The notes under the pieces: model-generated
What the model saw: the letters and a program-made list of their open reading frames with translations, nothing else
What the model was told of the DNA's origin: nothing
Databases searched by the model: none
Shown here: positions 33,701-45,096 of the stretch, in pieces
How the letters are laid out: each line of letters starts with the position of its first letter
How positions within the stretch are numbered: position 1 is the first letter of the stretch
NCBI GenBank assembly: GCA_003255065.1
Contig: QAOA01007401.1
Coordinates: forward strand, 614,044-678,043
Length of the DNA stretch: 64,000 nucleotides
Reading direction: 5' to 3'
Source of the DNA: Cercis canadensis
Taxonomy: Eukaryota > Streptophyta > Magnoliopsida > Fabales > Fabaceae
Made by a program: the position numbers and the translations under genes

Positions 33701-36700
33701 TGCAAAAATTGCTCAATTCCACTAAATAATATCTCACATGCAGAATACTTTAGGCTATCTGGGCTTTTTGATATTTGACATCCAAGCCATGCAATTGCTA
33801 CAAGGCAGTCTCTAGAAACCCTTTTCATCTTGCCTCCTAGCCCCTTCTGTAAAGCATGAAAGATTGAATCACCAACACTTAGGATACTATTGGCAATCTT
33901 ACTGCACCATAAATCTGTGCTATTATCCTGCATGTTATGAAATTTATTCAACTTCAGAATTGCTTCCTGCACACCACTGCTCATATTTATAAATTTGAAC
34001 CTGCTGACATATGAACCTTATTGGAAGCTCACCTGTAGGCTCTGATCCAACCAGTTGAAGTTTCTTATCATATTCTGGTGATATTGAGAAGTCAGGCCTG
34101 TCTTTCTCAGCAGCCATGCTGCTGTGTATGGTTCCCCTGTCCAAGCATATGTTCCAGCAAGATTTGATATAATAGATGCAGATAATAATTGTTCTGAGCT
34201 TTCTGGAGATGCCAATGCCCTAAGAAGGACCTGCACTGCTTCTTCTCTGAATGCACTTTTACCTGGTGACTTCTGCATAATATTTTGTTTCTTTAAGTAG
34301 TTTGAAGTCTGAATCAAGCATTTATCTTGCAAGTAATCAATGGATCCTCAAAAATCACAGGTTATCTTGTCTATGTTAGATACTTTTTTCTTCCCTCTGA
34401 ATCATTTGGTCGTTTACATGTATCCATATCTAACATGAAATAGAAATTTAAATTTTTTTAAACCAGCAAGGAAAGGTATGTGTTTGTGGTGCAAAATATC
34501 ATTTTGTGGCTTCTTATTATACTTGATTATTCATCCTTTCAATTTACATCTATGTTAATCTCTATTACATAGATATATCCCTACTCTTATCAAAAGAAAA
34601 ATACCTGCTTCTGTATTAATAAATAATGCCATATGACATATGAGCTAAGTTAACAAAAAGGAACATAGTGTTCTGATGCAAGGAGTTAATAGTTATGTCT
34701 ATTGAAAAAGTTTCATGGCTGATACTCATGGCCTATAAATTTAATATTTTCCCGATTTCAAAACTTACCAATGCATCTAACTGAAGCAACATGTTTGCTG
34801 CTAAAAGCTGGTGATCAGGTTGTAGTTGGTGGAAACAAAGTGTTAGTATCTGCTCAACATTGACACTTGCTTCTTTTTGTATACGTTGCAACAAACTAAT
34901 AGCTGATGACCTGAAAAAAAAAATAGAAACTTAATGACAGAAAGCTCTCTTAGGACATAAACTGTACAGTGACTATATGAACAAAGTCTAGCATCCACTG
35001 ATTGTAGTATATCTAATATAAATAGATGGGATGCAATATAAATGTGGCCTCTCTCCTTTTGTTGATTGTAACTAGATTTCTGGTAGTTTTCTGAATTGTG
35101 GTGAAGTTGCAAACCTGTTTTATGATTATCTGAGGGAAGTAAAAATATCTGTTTCTTGTCTCATTATTGATATTATATGGAGTTTTAGATTACTTAATAT
35201 TGAGGTGAAACCTTAGCAATATTGTTTAGACAACAAAAGATCATGAAGTCTCTTCGTGCTGGATGATAATTGTCAATTTCTGTTTAGATATTTGGATGAA
35301 ATTTTATGCTACAGATTTCAAATGATTATATTCAAACAAAATGAAAATCAGAGAACAGTTGAGTAGTTAATACCGTGGTATGCAGAGGATTTCATGAAAG
35401 AATTCAAGAGCCATGTATTTAGCACGTTTGTTGTCTGTCTGCAGAAGGTGGATAAAGGGAGCTAAAGGAGTGGATTTTGATACATACTGTCTGCAGTCTG
35501 CATCAAATTGCATGCATTTTATAAGAATGGTAGTCAAAGAGAAAAATTGTTCCAGATTATTATTTCTTGCAACTTCTAGAAGCCCACAGAGAACATGAGG
35601 AGAACTGATTGCAGCCAAATGCATGTTATTTGTAGCATAGTCAAATGAAGTTACTAGTTCTTCAATGATCATCAATGATGCTGCATGAGGTGTTAGCAGA
35701 AGTGACTCCGGCTTACTCTTGAAACTATGCGAAGTGCATACAATCTCCACTAACGTTGGTAAAAGATCCATTGTTTTAATATCTATAGGAGATGGATTTA
35801 TTAAATATATGAGAATTGCTGCCTCGTGGACATTTTGTTTTAGAGCACTTGCAAGATCACACAACCTCAGACCTTTCTTCTTGATGTCTTCTATGATTGA
35901 CTTGTTCCTTGAAATGATAGTTGTCAGTATAGATACCGATGCCCTTATTTCTCTTTCCTCTTTGGAAGTAGAGATAGATATTAGCAGTTGATCCAAAATC
36001 ACGTCCTTTAAGCAAGCATATGTAGAACCTGATGAACTAGTCAAACTCTCATAAATGGATGCAATATCTGCAGTATAATCTTCAACAGACTTTCCTGATG
36101 CTTCTGAGTGATGTAGTGTTGATATTTTCCTTTCAAGCAGTCTGGATAGTTCACTCATGAAATCTCTTCTGGAGCATGAACAAACATCATTGAAGTTTCC
36201 TAGGCCAGATATTCTTTGCAATTTCCTTTCAGAAATTTCTTCATGATTCCTCAGGCTGAGCCTATGTTTGTGAACAGATGTAAATTCTAAATGATCAAAG
36301 AGATGGAATTTCAGTGGCTGCAATGCTTCCTCAATGAATTCATCTTCTATGTGGCAATTTAAATGGCGTTGTTGTTTTGTATTTCTGTACTCCGAGATGG
36401 ATAAACTATCATCTTCCATGGAACTGGTGAATCTGCTAGAATTAAACCTAACTATGTTTCTTTCATCCAACTGTTCATGCATTGGGTATTGAGGAGCTTT
36501 TGGCAAACTGGAGCAATGAGGTAGCTTCCTATAAAAGTAAGATTCTAATAAGGTATCCAAGTGTCCATTGTAGGCTTAGTTTTGAGATGGAAAAGAAAAT
36601 GTGTTATAAGACTAAGTTAGTGGGGAAAACCTGTCGGATCTTTCTGGGTGTACAGCATCTACATTTGTTATTGTGGTTCTTTTGTGACACTTTCTGTCTT

Positions 36701-38981
36701 CCATATTTGCCTGAAATGAACAGAGATGAGTAGTTAAATATTCACCTTTGGATTTTATATACTTTTCTTTCTTTGTGCAATGAAATTTTGATAAGCAGGC
36801 ACAAACTATCTAGTTGTTTTGTCAACAAGAAATCTTGTGAAAGAGGGTAATTACCAAGTCCCTTTTGTGTTTAAAATCCTCTTCGCATGAATCTACTGAA
36901 GTTGGCGTTTTAGACTGGGTATCTTCCAAGATATCCTTGAGAGGTTTGATGCTTGAAATTCTTATGTCCTCTTTGCTCTGAACCTGAACTAAATCCAATT
37001 GTTTGAGGACTTTCCTGTGATCTTCATATTCAGCAATATCTGTGAATCCTTTTGACTCATCTGCCATAATATGCATGACATCTTCTTGAGGATCAATTGG
37101 ATGCACCTTCTCATACTGCAAGGTAGTTATATATCACAACTTAAATGATTAAAGGAAAAAAGAAAAAGAGAAATTGTTGATGCACCTAACAATCTATTTG
37201 GCCTATTTTTCACTGTAAATTTAAATTTTCTGAATAAAATCACTTATCTTGCTAGTAAAGGAAATTAGTACAGGGCTTACCATATTGCAAGTTTGCAATC
37301 TTTGTTTGTGCTGAACAAAACTAGAAGACACACAGCTGGTCTTTGGTTCATTCCTGTCCATATTAGTCAGTGATTTTGAGATGATTTAGCAATACTAAAA
37401 AATCCAATAACCTGCCTTAAAAAATGGCATCTCATGGGTTTTAGATGAACCTTAGTAAAAGGAAATACAGGCAAAATATTCTCATGTTCTCCTCCTTTCA
37501 GGAATGTATTGTCAAAATCAATAGCAGTTTTGGATTGTGACAGAAAATTAAACGCAATATTTTCATTCATATTTGTTTGCATTGTGCACAAATCATACAA
37601 CATATTTCTTCCTTCCGTTCTCTTCACCTTTTTGTAATAAGTACGTGCACAATTTCAGGGGAGAAAATGAAGAGGGGAAAAGGGGGATTAAAAGGGGAAA
37701 ATTGACTCCATCCTGGTTTGAATTGTGATACCTACATGAAGGAGCAGGTGCCCAACCAAGTGAGCCAAGGATCATGGGCAAACATGAAATGTACCTAAAG
37801 ACAAATGAAGCAATGATACACACACACACACTAACTATAATGCCTGTTGTGGCGTTGCCCATTGGTAATGATATAATTGACTTAAATTAGAGTTCTGACG
37901 AGGGATAATGAATTGCAAAGCCTAGAACTTCATGTATTTTAAGCTTTATAGGATACTTTTTTAACTGTTCTCATTGAAATATTTGTGTTTGAGAATGTGT
38001 ATGTACTGTGTAGTTACTCCAGTCCTCATGACTGAATCACATGAGAGCCTTTGCCAGTATTAAACAGGCCAATGTCAACAGGAAGTTATTGATTCTGTTC
38101 AATCTAATTCTTTATTTATGTCAGAGAAAAGAGAATCTCATTTCATGGTTTGCAGTTTGTTTTCAACTATTGAACTTGAAAAGACATCAGGGTCCAGTTA
38201 TTGAGTGCGTTGTTTTTATGTGAATTTGTGTTGAATTGAACAATAAGAGTTAAACTTACACGGAATGTACTGATTGTTCCCTGCAATAGCTGCGCTTCCA
38301 TCGAGTCTCTCCATAAAGTATGACCTGGTAATACATTAAACATTCCTTGTATCTCCTTGCCATCTCCTTAATTGCTTCATTGATTTCATCCTCGGTTGTG
38401 CTATCATCTTGCTGTTTTCTGCAGATGCTGGATGGAGGAAAAAGACTCTCCCAAAGTTGTGGAGCAAATTCTGTCCAAACAAGTTTTGGGGAGACCATAA
38501 CCGCTTGCAGAAAATGCAGTGCTGTCTGCCACTCATCTCCCTGGAGTTTCCTAACCACTGAGAGGTAAAAGTAGGAGCAGCACACCAAGTAACGATTTGA
38601 AATTGTTGCGGTGACTTGTTCCTCATCAAGCATTGCCGGGACCTGAAGCATTTGTTCCGATTTCCTGAGCCGAAAGGATCTTTCTTCTGGCAATTTTGCT
38701 TGAATTGCAGCTTCAATACTGTCAATACCCCAGTAAAGATTCGACAGGACTGAATGCTCAGAGAATTCAAAGAATTCTTGCTTTTGAATCCTTAAATTGG
38801 AGGTGCATCTCGAACTTAGAGCATTCCGGGTTTTCTCATTTTCTAAGACTCGTAGAATGTAGTCATTGATTGAAGTAAGTACCCATATGGACTTCTGGTC
38901 TGGTATCTCATGGTCATGATGATGAGATGATTTTAGTGAGGAAGATGAAGAGAAAGTGGGAGCCTTGTGCTTACTAGACAT
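30754..38981 (-). CDS. LIN/CERBERUS-like ARM-WD40 protein lacking a U-box
   Basis: Seventeen exons: 38260-38981, 37281-37353, 36855-37115, 36631-36710, 35374-36528, 34769-34910, 34033-34272, 33633-33966, 33238-33359, 32665-32784, 32361-32492, 32151-32273, 31900-32010, 31681-31827, 31486-31611, 30879-30995, 30754-30771. They close in frame to 1340 residues. The family is the putative E3 ligase LIN (Lotus CERBERUS, Medicago LIN), needed for rhizobial infection in legumes. Exon 1 matches the LIN N-terminal region (SVLSNLYWGIDSIEAAIQAK). Residues about 380-1043 are ARM-like (KKKGLRLCDLASALKQNVHE, AAILIYLINPSP). The remainder is WD40 (GLLFSGYSDGSIKVWDIKG, GSADKTIRVWKM), ending GTEMGLIK|GWIPL. The last exon codes only five residues. 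No U-box Cys-Pro-Ile/Val core is found where LIN proteins carry it, so ligase activity is doubtful. Exons 2-4 are the least certain. Confidence 0.88.
37412..37619 (-). other. Possible alternative exon inside LIN-like intron 1
   Basis: A 208-base open stretch (acceptor GAAGAG|AACGG, donor AGGCAG|GTTATT) reads about 69 codons, including MLYDLCTMQTNMNENIAF and VHLKPMRCHFLRQ. Its phases fit splicing from exon 1 straight into exon 3, skipping exon 2, but not together with exon 2. It may be a mutually exclusive exon or chance intronic ORF. Confidence 0.25.
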
Positions 38982-40516
38982 GCTATGCTGATTGTTGACT
39001 AGTTTGTTGTAGAAGATGAGAGGTGAGGGAGTTATGCAAGTTTTCCAACGCTGTGGATTGTTGAGGTTATCTAATATCTATCACCTACTAACCTTGGAGC
39101 AGTTTCCTCCCGTGACTGTTCCAGCAAGATTCCAAATTTCGTTGGACCCTTCAGTCTTGTATTGCTTTCAGACAAAAAATAGACCGTTGCCTTCTATGTG
39201 GAGGGAAAAAGCTTGAACCAAAAATAATTCGTCCGCAGCTTCACGTGCTTGCTTATCACCATGAGCTTGCATTCCTTTCTCAGCCATGCTATTTGCGCGT
39301 TTTCTATTCTTTATACCTTCTTTACACTTGACGTGTGCTACATAATTAATTATGCCTGGTCCATATATTAGTAACACATACTATTTTAAATTTGGAAGTT
39401 TAAAAAAAAATTAAAGCAGTTAAGTTTAAGTGAGTGCAATGAGAGTTAAAAGTTAAATGAATCTAATTAAACTTAGAATTTCTTTTGTCAAACTCTTACA
39501 ATTTTTTTAGCAAATGGTCAAACATTGAAGATATCTGCTAACAATGACAGCTCCAAATCTTTAGAGGAGAAATGTGTGTATATGTAAAAGAGATGAATAT
39601 TGACAATTTGACATATATATTATTATTAACATGAAATAACTTATGTTACTAAGAAGGTGAAACATATGGATTATCAAAGTTTATAATGTTATAATATTAT
39701 TTGGTGTATATTCTATAGAGTTACACACGGTTTCCAACATGCAAATTTGTGGGATTTTGCTGTTGACAATGACGTGTAATATCAATTTGGAACTTGGAAG
39801 TATTGAAGTGAACAGCTCTTGGAAGCTGGTATCGGCAGTGGCAAGTCTTGATTGACAACTGTGCGCTCGTGGCACTACAGAAAGCATGTTGACTTGTCAG
39901 AATAAATTTCTTTATGAGCTGGACCACTTCATCCATCACCATTACTGCTTTAGCTGCAATTTACTTGTGGATAATCAATAGAAAATATACAAGTTAGTTA
40001 CAAATTGAGAAGAAGTTTTCTTATCAGACAAGAATTTAGGATAACCATGAATTTAGTGATCATCTTTTGTTCGCGAGAGATATTATTTGGAAGCCTTTAT
40101 ATAATTCAAGGCTGTTATGAAAAGGACAAGACTCGTAGCAAGGGAAGGACCCATGCATGCTAGCTATTGTTGTAATAATTTGTAAAGGGACTCTATGGCC
40201 ATACCATTCTTATATTGATCCAACCCTTCTCCACAAACCAAAAAAATGTAAGTGAAGTCACATATATGGATTACAAAGTGCTCGTCAACATCAATCCAAC
40301 GTGATTCTCATAACCACATTTGCAGAAAGAAGCAACTTTCAGGCAGAAAAATCATATCTCGATATATATTTCAGTTTCAATTTATTGGCAGTTATCTATT
40401 AATTTAGTAATATCTTTTACATTGTTACAAAATTTATGAGTGAATACTATCTCCACCTGTAATTAAGATTAAACTCGAGCAAAAAGAAAAGGTGGATTGT
40501 TAAGCTATTTCCCACT
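38982..40516. other. Intergenic spacer, no supported gene
   Basis: This is the upstream flank of the LIN-like gene and then AT-rich spacer. A minus-strand ORF near 39.7-39.9 kb (reading VMDEVVQLIKKFILTSQHAF) looks protein-like in composition, but I recognise no family and no exon partners. Confidence 0.4.
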
Positions 40517-40850
40517 AAAAGTGGGAGGTAGCACTACATATCTCTTATTGGGAGGGATCTACATATTTTGATTTTAGTGTCATTGTGAATATATCAAAAA
40601 ATTGAGTCACTCAGTGTGTTTAAGAACAATTATTTTGATGTAAAATGCATGAACAAAACATACAAAAAATGTGTCAAAAAATATATTAAAATATTATTAC
40701 ATATTTTGATTTTATTAAACTCAAATTCTATCAACTGTTTAAATTTCTAAAACACACTGTGACTCAATTTTTTAAAATCTTTACAATGACGCCAGAATCA
40801 AAACGTAAGTTTATTTCAATACAAGAGATGTAACACTATCTCCCACTTTA
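40517..40850. mobile_element. Foldback MITE of about 334 bp
   Basis: The left arm (AAAGTGGGAGGTAGCACTAC ... GTCATTGTGAATATATC ... AAAAAATTGAGTCAC) and the inverted right arm (AAAGTGGGAGATAGTGTTAC ... GTCATTGTAAAGATTTT ... AAAAAATTGAGTCAC) pair over about 100 bp with few gaps. There is no coding capacity. The core TCATTGT...AAAAAATTGAGTCAC links it to the 3.6-kb element. A GGAGGTAACACTATCTC remnant also occurs near 6.05 kb. Confidence 0.72.
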
Positions 40851-40859
40851 GCAATCAAC

Positions 40860-41655
40860 AAAGGAAACATGTTTTATAACATTGTGTACTATTTGAAATT
40901 TTGATGATATGAATGGTGAAGTTGGTGTAAGCTTCATGAGTAGAGTATCCCCGTGAAGGGGGTTTAGGCTTGTCTTGTCTCTGAGGTTCTCTGCATATAT
41001 ATACATGGGCATCTTAGAAGTCAGGAAACATGAACTCACATGGTATAATAGTTTTGCTTTTGTTTTCTTGTACAATATTATATATGCATGACACTATTTC
41101 CTTCACTAAAATACTAAATTTGGCTTCCTTGTCTCCCTTAAGAACCCCAAACAAAACAACTCAACAACACAACCATGCCTAGATCTGAGCTACAATCTGA
41201 GATGCAAATATCCGTATATAATATTGATTCTACCTAGTACTAATTAGTATTTGTTCATTTGATGGAAACTGACATTTTTGTACTATATAAACTTAATAAA
41301 TAACGTGATATAGTTAACTATTTCTCATTTTTTTATTAGCTAATATGACAGTCAATTATACAGATTTGACGCAATGAGTATCCTTGTATGCATATCCTTA
41401 ACTAGGTGCCACTTGTTTAATCAACGAGACTTGTAATAAAACTTTTTGGCCACACTAGATACCATGGAAAACGTGTTCGCCAAATAACTGAGAAGTTCGG
41501 TTAGTTATGCATTCGATTTCGCGCTTGCACAGTATGAGTCTCGTGACAGACAAAAACAAAGAGGATAAAGGAGGGAGTAGTGAAGTGAGAGAATGGAATT
41601 TAGTAATATGTCATTTCCGAGCTGAGATTTTTATAAAATTAAAAAGAATATCCCT
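40860..41655. other. Intergenic spacer, no gene seen
   Basis: AT-rich, with no repeat or coding signal I can support. Confidence 0.45.
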
Positions 41656-42272
41656 TAACGGTATTCTTGATTAGCTTTCGTTAATCAAAATTAAATCTTT
41701 TTCATTTTTTTACATCGATTTGATGCATTTAAAGATAAAAAAAATTTATGGGTGTCGACTCCAAGATTCGAATATTAACGAACTTAAATAAATTTATTGT
41801 ATTCTTATTACTATACCAAATCCTTTTATACCTTAGGTTAATGCAGAGCATGATGGTGTATAATTGGTGGTAAGCAACTAATGTTTCCCATAAGTGAGTA
41901 GATAAGTATATATTAGGAGATGAAGCTAGGATGGTTGGTCCTGCCTGCCCACTAATTGGAATGTCACGAGAAAAATTAGGCTCCCACTNTAAGGGTATTC
42001 TTGATTAGCTTTCGTTAATCAAAATTAAATCTTTTTCATTTTTTTACATCGATTTGATGCATTTTTTTACATAAATCTATCGTATTCTTACTACTATACC
42101 AAATCCTTTTATACCTTAGGTTAATGCAGAGCATGATGGTGTATAATTGGTGGTAAGCAACTAATGTTTCCCATAAGTGAGTAGATAAGTATATATTAGG
42201 AGATGAAGCTAGGATGGTTGGTCCTGCCTGCCCACTAATTGGAATGTCACGAGAAAAATTAGGCTCCCACTT
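41656..42272. repeat. Direct duplication of about 280-330 bp around a single N
   Basis: Bases 41656-41988 and 41990-42272 align closely from TATTCTTGATTAGCTTTCG to AAAATTAGGCTCCCACT, meeting at the N at 41989. The right copy lacks about 50 bp (around GGGTGTCGACTCCAAG) present in the left copy and has a few substitutions. It reads as two haplotypes or overlapping contig ends laid end to end. Confidence 0.8.
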
Positions 42273-43890
42273 TCAATTACTGAAATGAAGCCGGCAAGGA
42301 AGTTATACAACTAGCTTACGTCTATGATCATACCACTTTCAGTTCCTTTCATGAATCATTTTGGTTTATGACTAAACTGCAGGCGCTAGCTATATATGCT
42401 ATGTCAGTTCATGAGTGTGCCTCTGTGTTTTATGATCTAATAATTGTTGGTTTAACTCAATTATTGGGCAAATTAATCCAAAGCATTATTTATGATGTAT
42501 AAGAGCAGTACTCTAATTGAAAATCATATATATATAGCCAAATTGTGTAGAGAAAAATACAGTTTGATTTGATAATTGATTTGGTTATCAATTCACGAGA
42601 GCGCTTTTGTATTTCATGATCTCAATAATGTTATTGCTTCAATCATTTACCCAAATAATGGTCCTGTTATTACTGTATACTGAAAATTAAGTGCACTCTA
42701 ATTGCATGAAGCAGGCTTTTAGATGCTCTTCCTGCTTTGGGTGAAACTTTTGAAAAGCAGATTAGAACTATTCGTTTCCTTGTTTTTTAAGCTACTGGGC
42801 ATGCATCACAATCTTTGGCAGCTTTTGTACATTATTCAACGAAACATGTAAGTAGAGATCAATGATCATGATGAGAAATAATAATATGAAATTTATCAAT
42901 TTTATAATCTCCAACTGATATTGGCTAATAATGCTAGTGCATATAGGTGATTGCATCTATATAATATATATAGAAATAAAAGTTTAAGTAAAATTATGTT
43001 TACCACTAATTTTGCTGATTTATACATCTAAAAATTATATAGCATTATTTGCTCTTAAACAACCCACTTAGGAGGCTACCTTTTTTAAAAAAAGAAAAAT
43101 TATGAAAGAATAATGAGATCTCTTGGAAAGTTGGGGAACTTTTCCCCTCATATTTCAGAATATTTTTTCCTTATTATCCAATAACTATATGATTATTTAG
43201 TATTAGGGATTTGCCTCTCCTAAAATTTAGGTCATATTTAAGAAAATAATTAAAATATTTAAAAATATTAAAATTAGTAAAGTTTGATGGTGCCTTTTTC
43301 ATTTTTTTTTGTTTTTATTGATGTAGTGGCAATTTATTTTTAGTGCACAAGAAAGAATCTGTCTGTCCTGGAAAAAAGCCAGACATGGTAGCAGTGTAGC
43401 ACTGACATGTGACTGTCCGAGTTGATGCATCGTCATTTGCCAGTGCCACGGAAAAGAAGGTAACCCATGCCTTTCAAGGGAAAACAATGTAGCCTCATTC
43501 TGTCACTCTCATTCTTCTGTTTACTGCCAAAGCCCAATGGCTCAACTACTCCTCAACAAGGTATCTCATTAGCCAAGCCCAAAAAATAGATATAAGGTCA
43601 TCAATCTCATGCACTACAGTCTACAAATCAACCACAACCGATTAGATACATATCTATATATCTCTTACTTAGGGTCATGGAGTGTAAATTATAAACTACG
43701 TACAATTAAACTAGTTATACTTTACTTTATATATTCTTTCCCCTTTGAATGCTTAGCAGCATTCTAGATTAATTTAAGGGCTCATTCGGCTAGTTAAATA
43801 ACAAGCTCAATCCAAAAACCACATTAAACTGAAGAGTTTTGACTTCAAGCAGTTTAAGTGAAGACAAAAAAAAAATGTGATTTAAGTGTG
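42273..43890. other. Intergenic spacer, no gene seen
   Basis: AT-rich, with scattered short ORFs lacking motifs. Confidence 0.45.
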
Positions 43891-44104
43891 ACTTTTATTT
43901 TTTTTTCTTTGGTAAGCAAAAGTTTAAGGTGATGAAAGGTCACTTTATTTCAAGGTTAGGGCATATCACAGGTCTCAACGATAGCTTATAGTGACACTCA
44001 TAGATTGCCTACTAAAAAGAGACTGTTCGCAATGAGATTCGAACTTAAGACTTACAAGCAAAGTAATTCGAACATTACCAACTTAACTAACACCTATTGG
44101 CCCA
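43891..44104 (-). mobile_element. tRNA-derived SINE
   Basis: Read on the minus strand, the element starts near TGGGCCAATAGGTG. It has an A box-like TAGTTAAGTTGGT (44077-44089) and a B box-like AGTTCGAATCT (44035-44045) about 35 bp apart, as in an RNA polymerase III internal promoter. After about 195 bp it ends in an A-rich tail (CTTACCAAAGAAAAAAAAAT). It does not fold as an intact tRNA gene. The family name is unknown and target-site duplications are not clear. Confidence 0.6.
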
Positions 44105-44718
44105 TCTATAGTTAATCTGGCATACCCTAACCCAGAAATTTTGGTTTGGGTTCCTAATTTTAGATTTTGAACCTGACAATTTGGCAGACGGAAACCACCA
44201 AATTCAACTCAAACACGTTAGTATTATAAGCAAATTTGGTTCAATGGAGGGAAGCCTCAAAAGGACTTTTTCTCATCCAAAATCAAAAGCTACTCTTGAC
44301 TGAACATGGTAAATGGGGGTTTGGGCCTTAACTTTTGTTTTTTGTTTGACTATGGGCTAAGCGTCCATTACGTTCCCCGGTTCAGGTAAAGCCGTCCAAG
44401 TACAGTGCCTTCACATTGATTATGAAATGAAACTTCCCCCAACCCCTTTTCTCCTTTTTTGTTTTCCCATTTTTACATTACATTTTCCTCTCTCAAAAGC
44501 ACATGCCATGCAAGTTCATTATTATTTCCCCTAGCTACTTTGACACTCCCTCCTAGACAAGTATAGTAAAAAAAACGATTCAGTATTCTTAGACAAACGC
44601 GTCCCAATCTATTTTAAAGCCACACTAGCCACAAACAAAACCCTCACATTACAACACAAATTACAAACTGCTCTATTTCTATTCCTCTCAGGCTCAGCAG
44701 TGACCAGCATAGTTGAAT

Positions 44719-45096
44719 ATGTTCCAAGAAAGACAAGGAGGTGGTGGAGCTGGTAATGGTGCACCCCATGGCATCATTTTAGCAGTTGTCGTAACCCTAG
44801 TTGTAGTAGGGCCTTTCCTCCTCGGCGACCAAGGCGAAGCCCTTACCGAAGCCGTCTCCGAGCTCCTTAGCCCACTGGGTCTCCTTCTCCTCCCCATTAT
44901 CCTTCTTCTCACTATTCAGTTCCTCTCCTCCGACAGTGGTTCTTTCATCTCCTCCATTTTCTCCACCGGTGAACCTGATTCCATCCACCGCGTTACCGGC
45001 TCCCCCGTCGGCGTCGCCCTCTTCCTCATCCTCACTTTGTTCCTCTTGTACAATCGGGTCTCCATTTTCGGCGGAGATGATGATTCCGGCGACTGA
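44719..45096 (+). CDS. Small three-span membrane protein, function unknown
   Basis: An intronless frame of 125 residues from the first ATG (MFQERQGGGGAGNGAPHG). Three hydrophobic segments are visible: GIILAVVVTLVVVGPFLLG (about 18-36), PLGLLLLPIILLLTIQFL (about 51-68) and PVGVALFLILTLFLLYN (about 94-110). The C-terminus is acidic (GGDDDSGD). The coding region is C-rich at third positions, unlike its AT-rich surroundings, which supports a real gene. I recognise it only as a type of small uncharacterised plant membrane protein and assign no function. Confidence 0.8.
   Translation: MFQERQGGGGAGNGAPHGIILAVVVTLVVVGPFLLGDQGEALTEAVSELLSPLGLLLLPIILLLTIQFLSSDSGSFISSIFSTGEPDSIHRVTGSPVGVALFLILTLFLLYNRVSIFGGDDDSGD

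Noticed and set aside
37367-37411. Extension of the LIN-like intron-1 open frame to its stop, as a separate gene
   Set aside because: The part beyond AGGCAG|GTTATT has no partner and ends quickly; only the phase-compatible core is kept as a weak candidate exon.
39681-39942. Minus-strand ORFs near 39.8 kb as a gene
   Set aside because: Protein-like in parts, but no recognisable domain, no clear splice signals and no leader; left as uncertain spacer.
44030-44090. tRNA gene
   Set aside because: A and B boxes are present, but the flanks do not form an acceptor stem and an A-rich tail follows; SINE is the better call.
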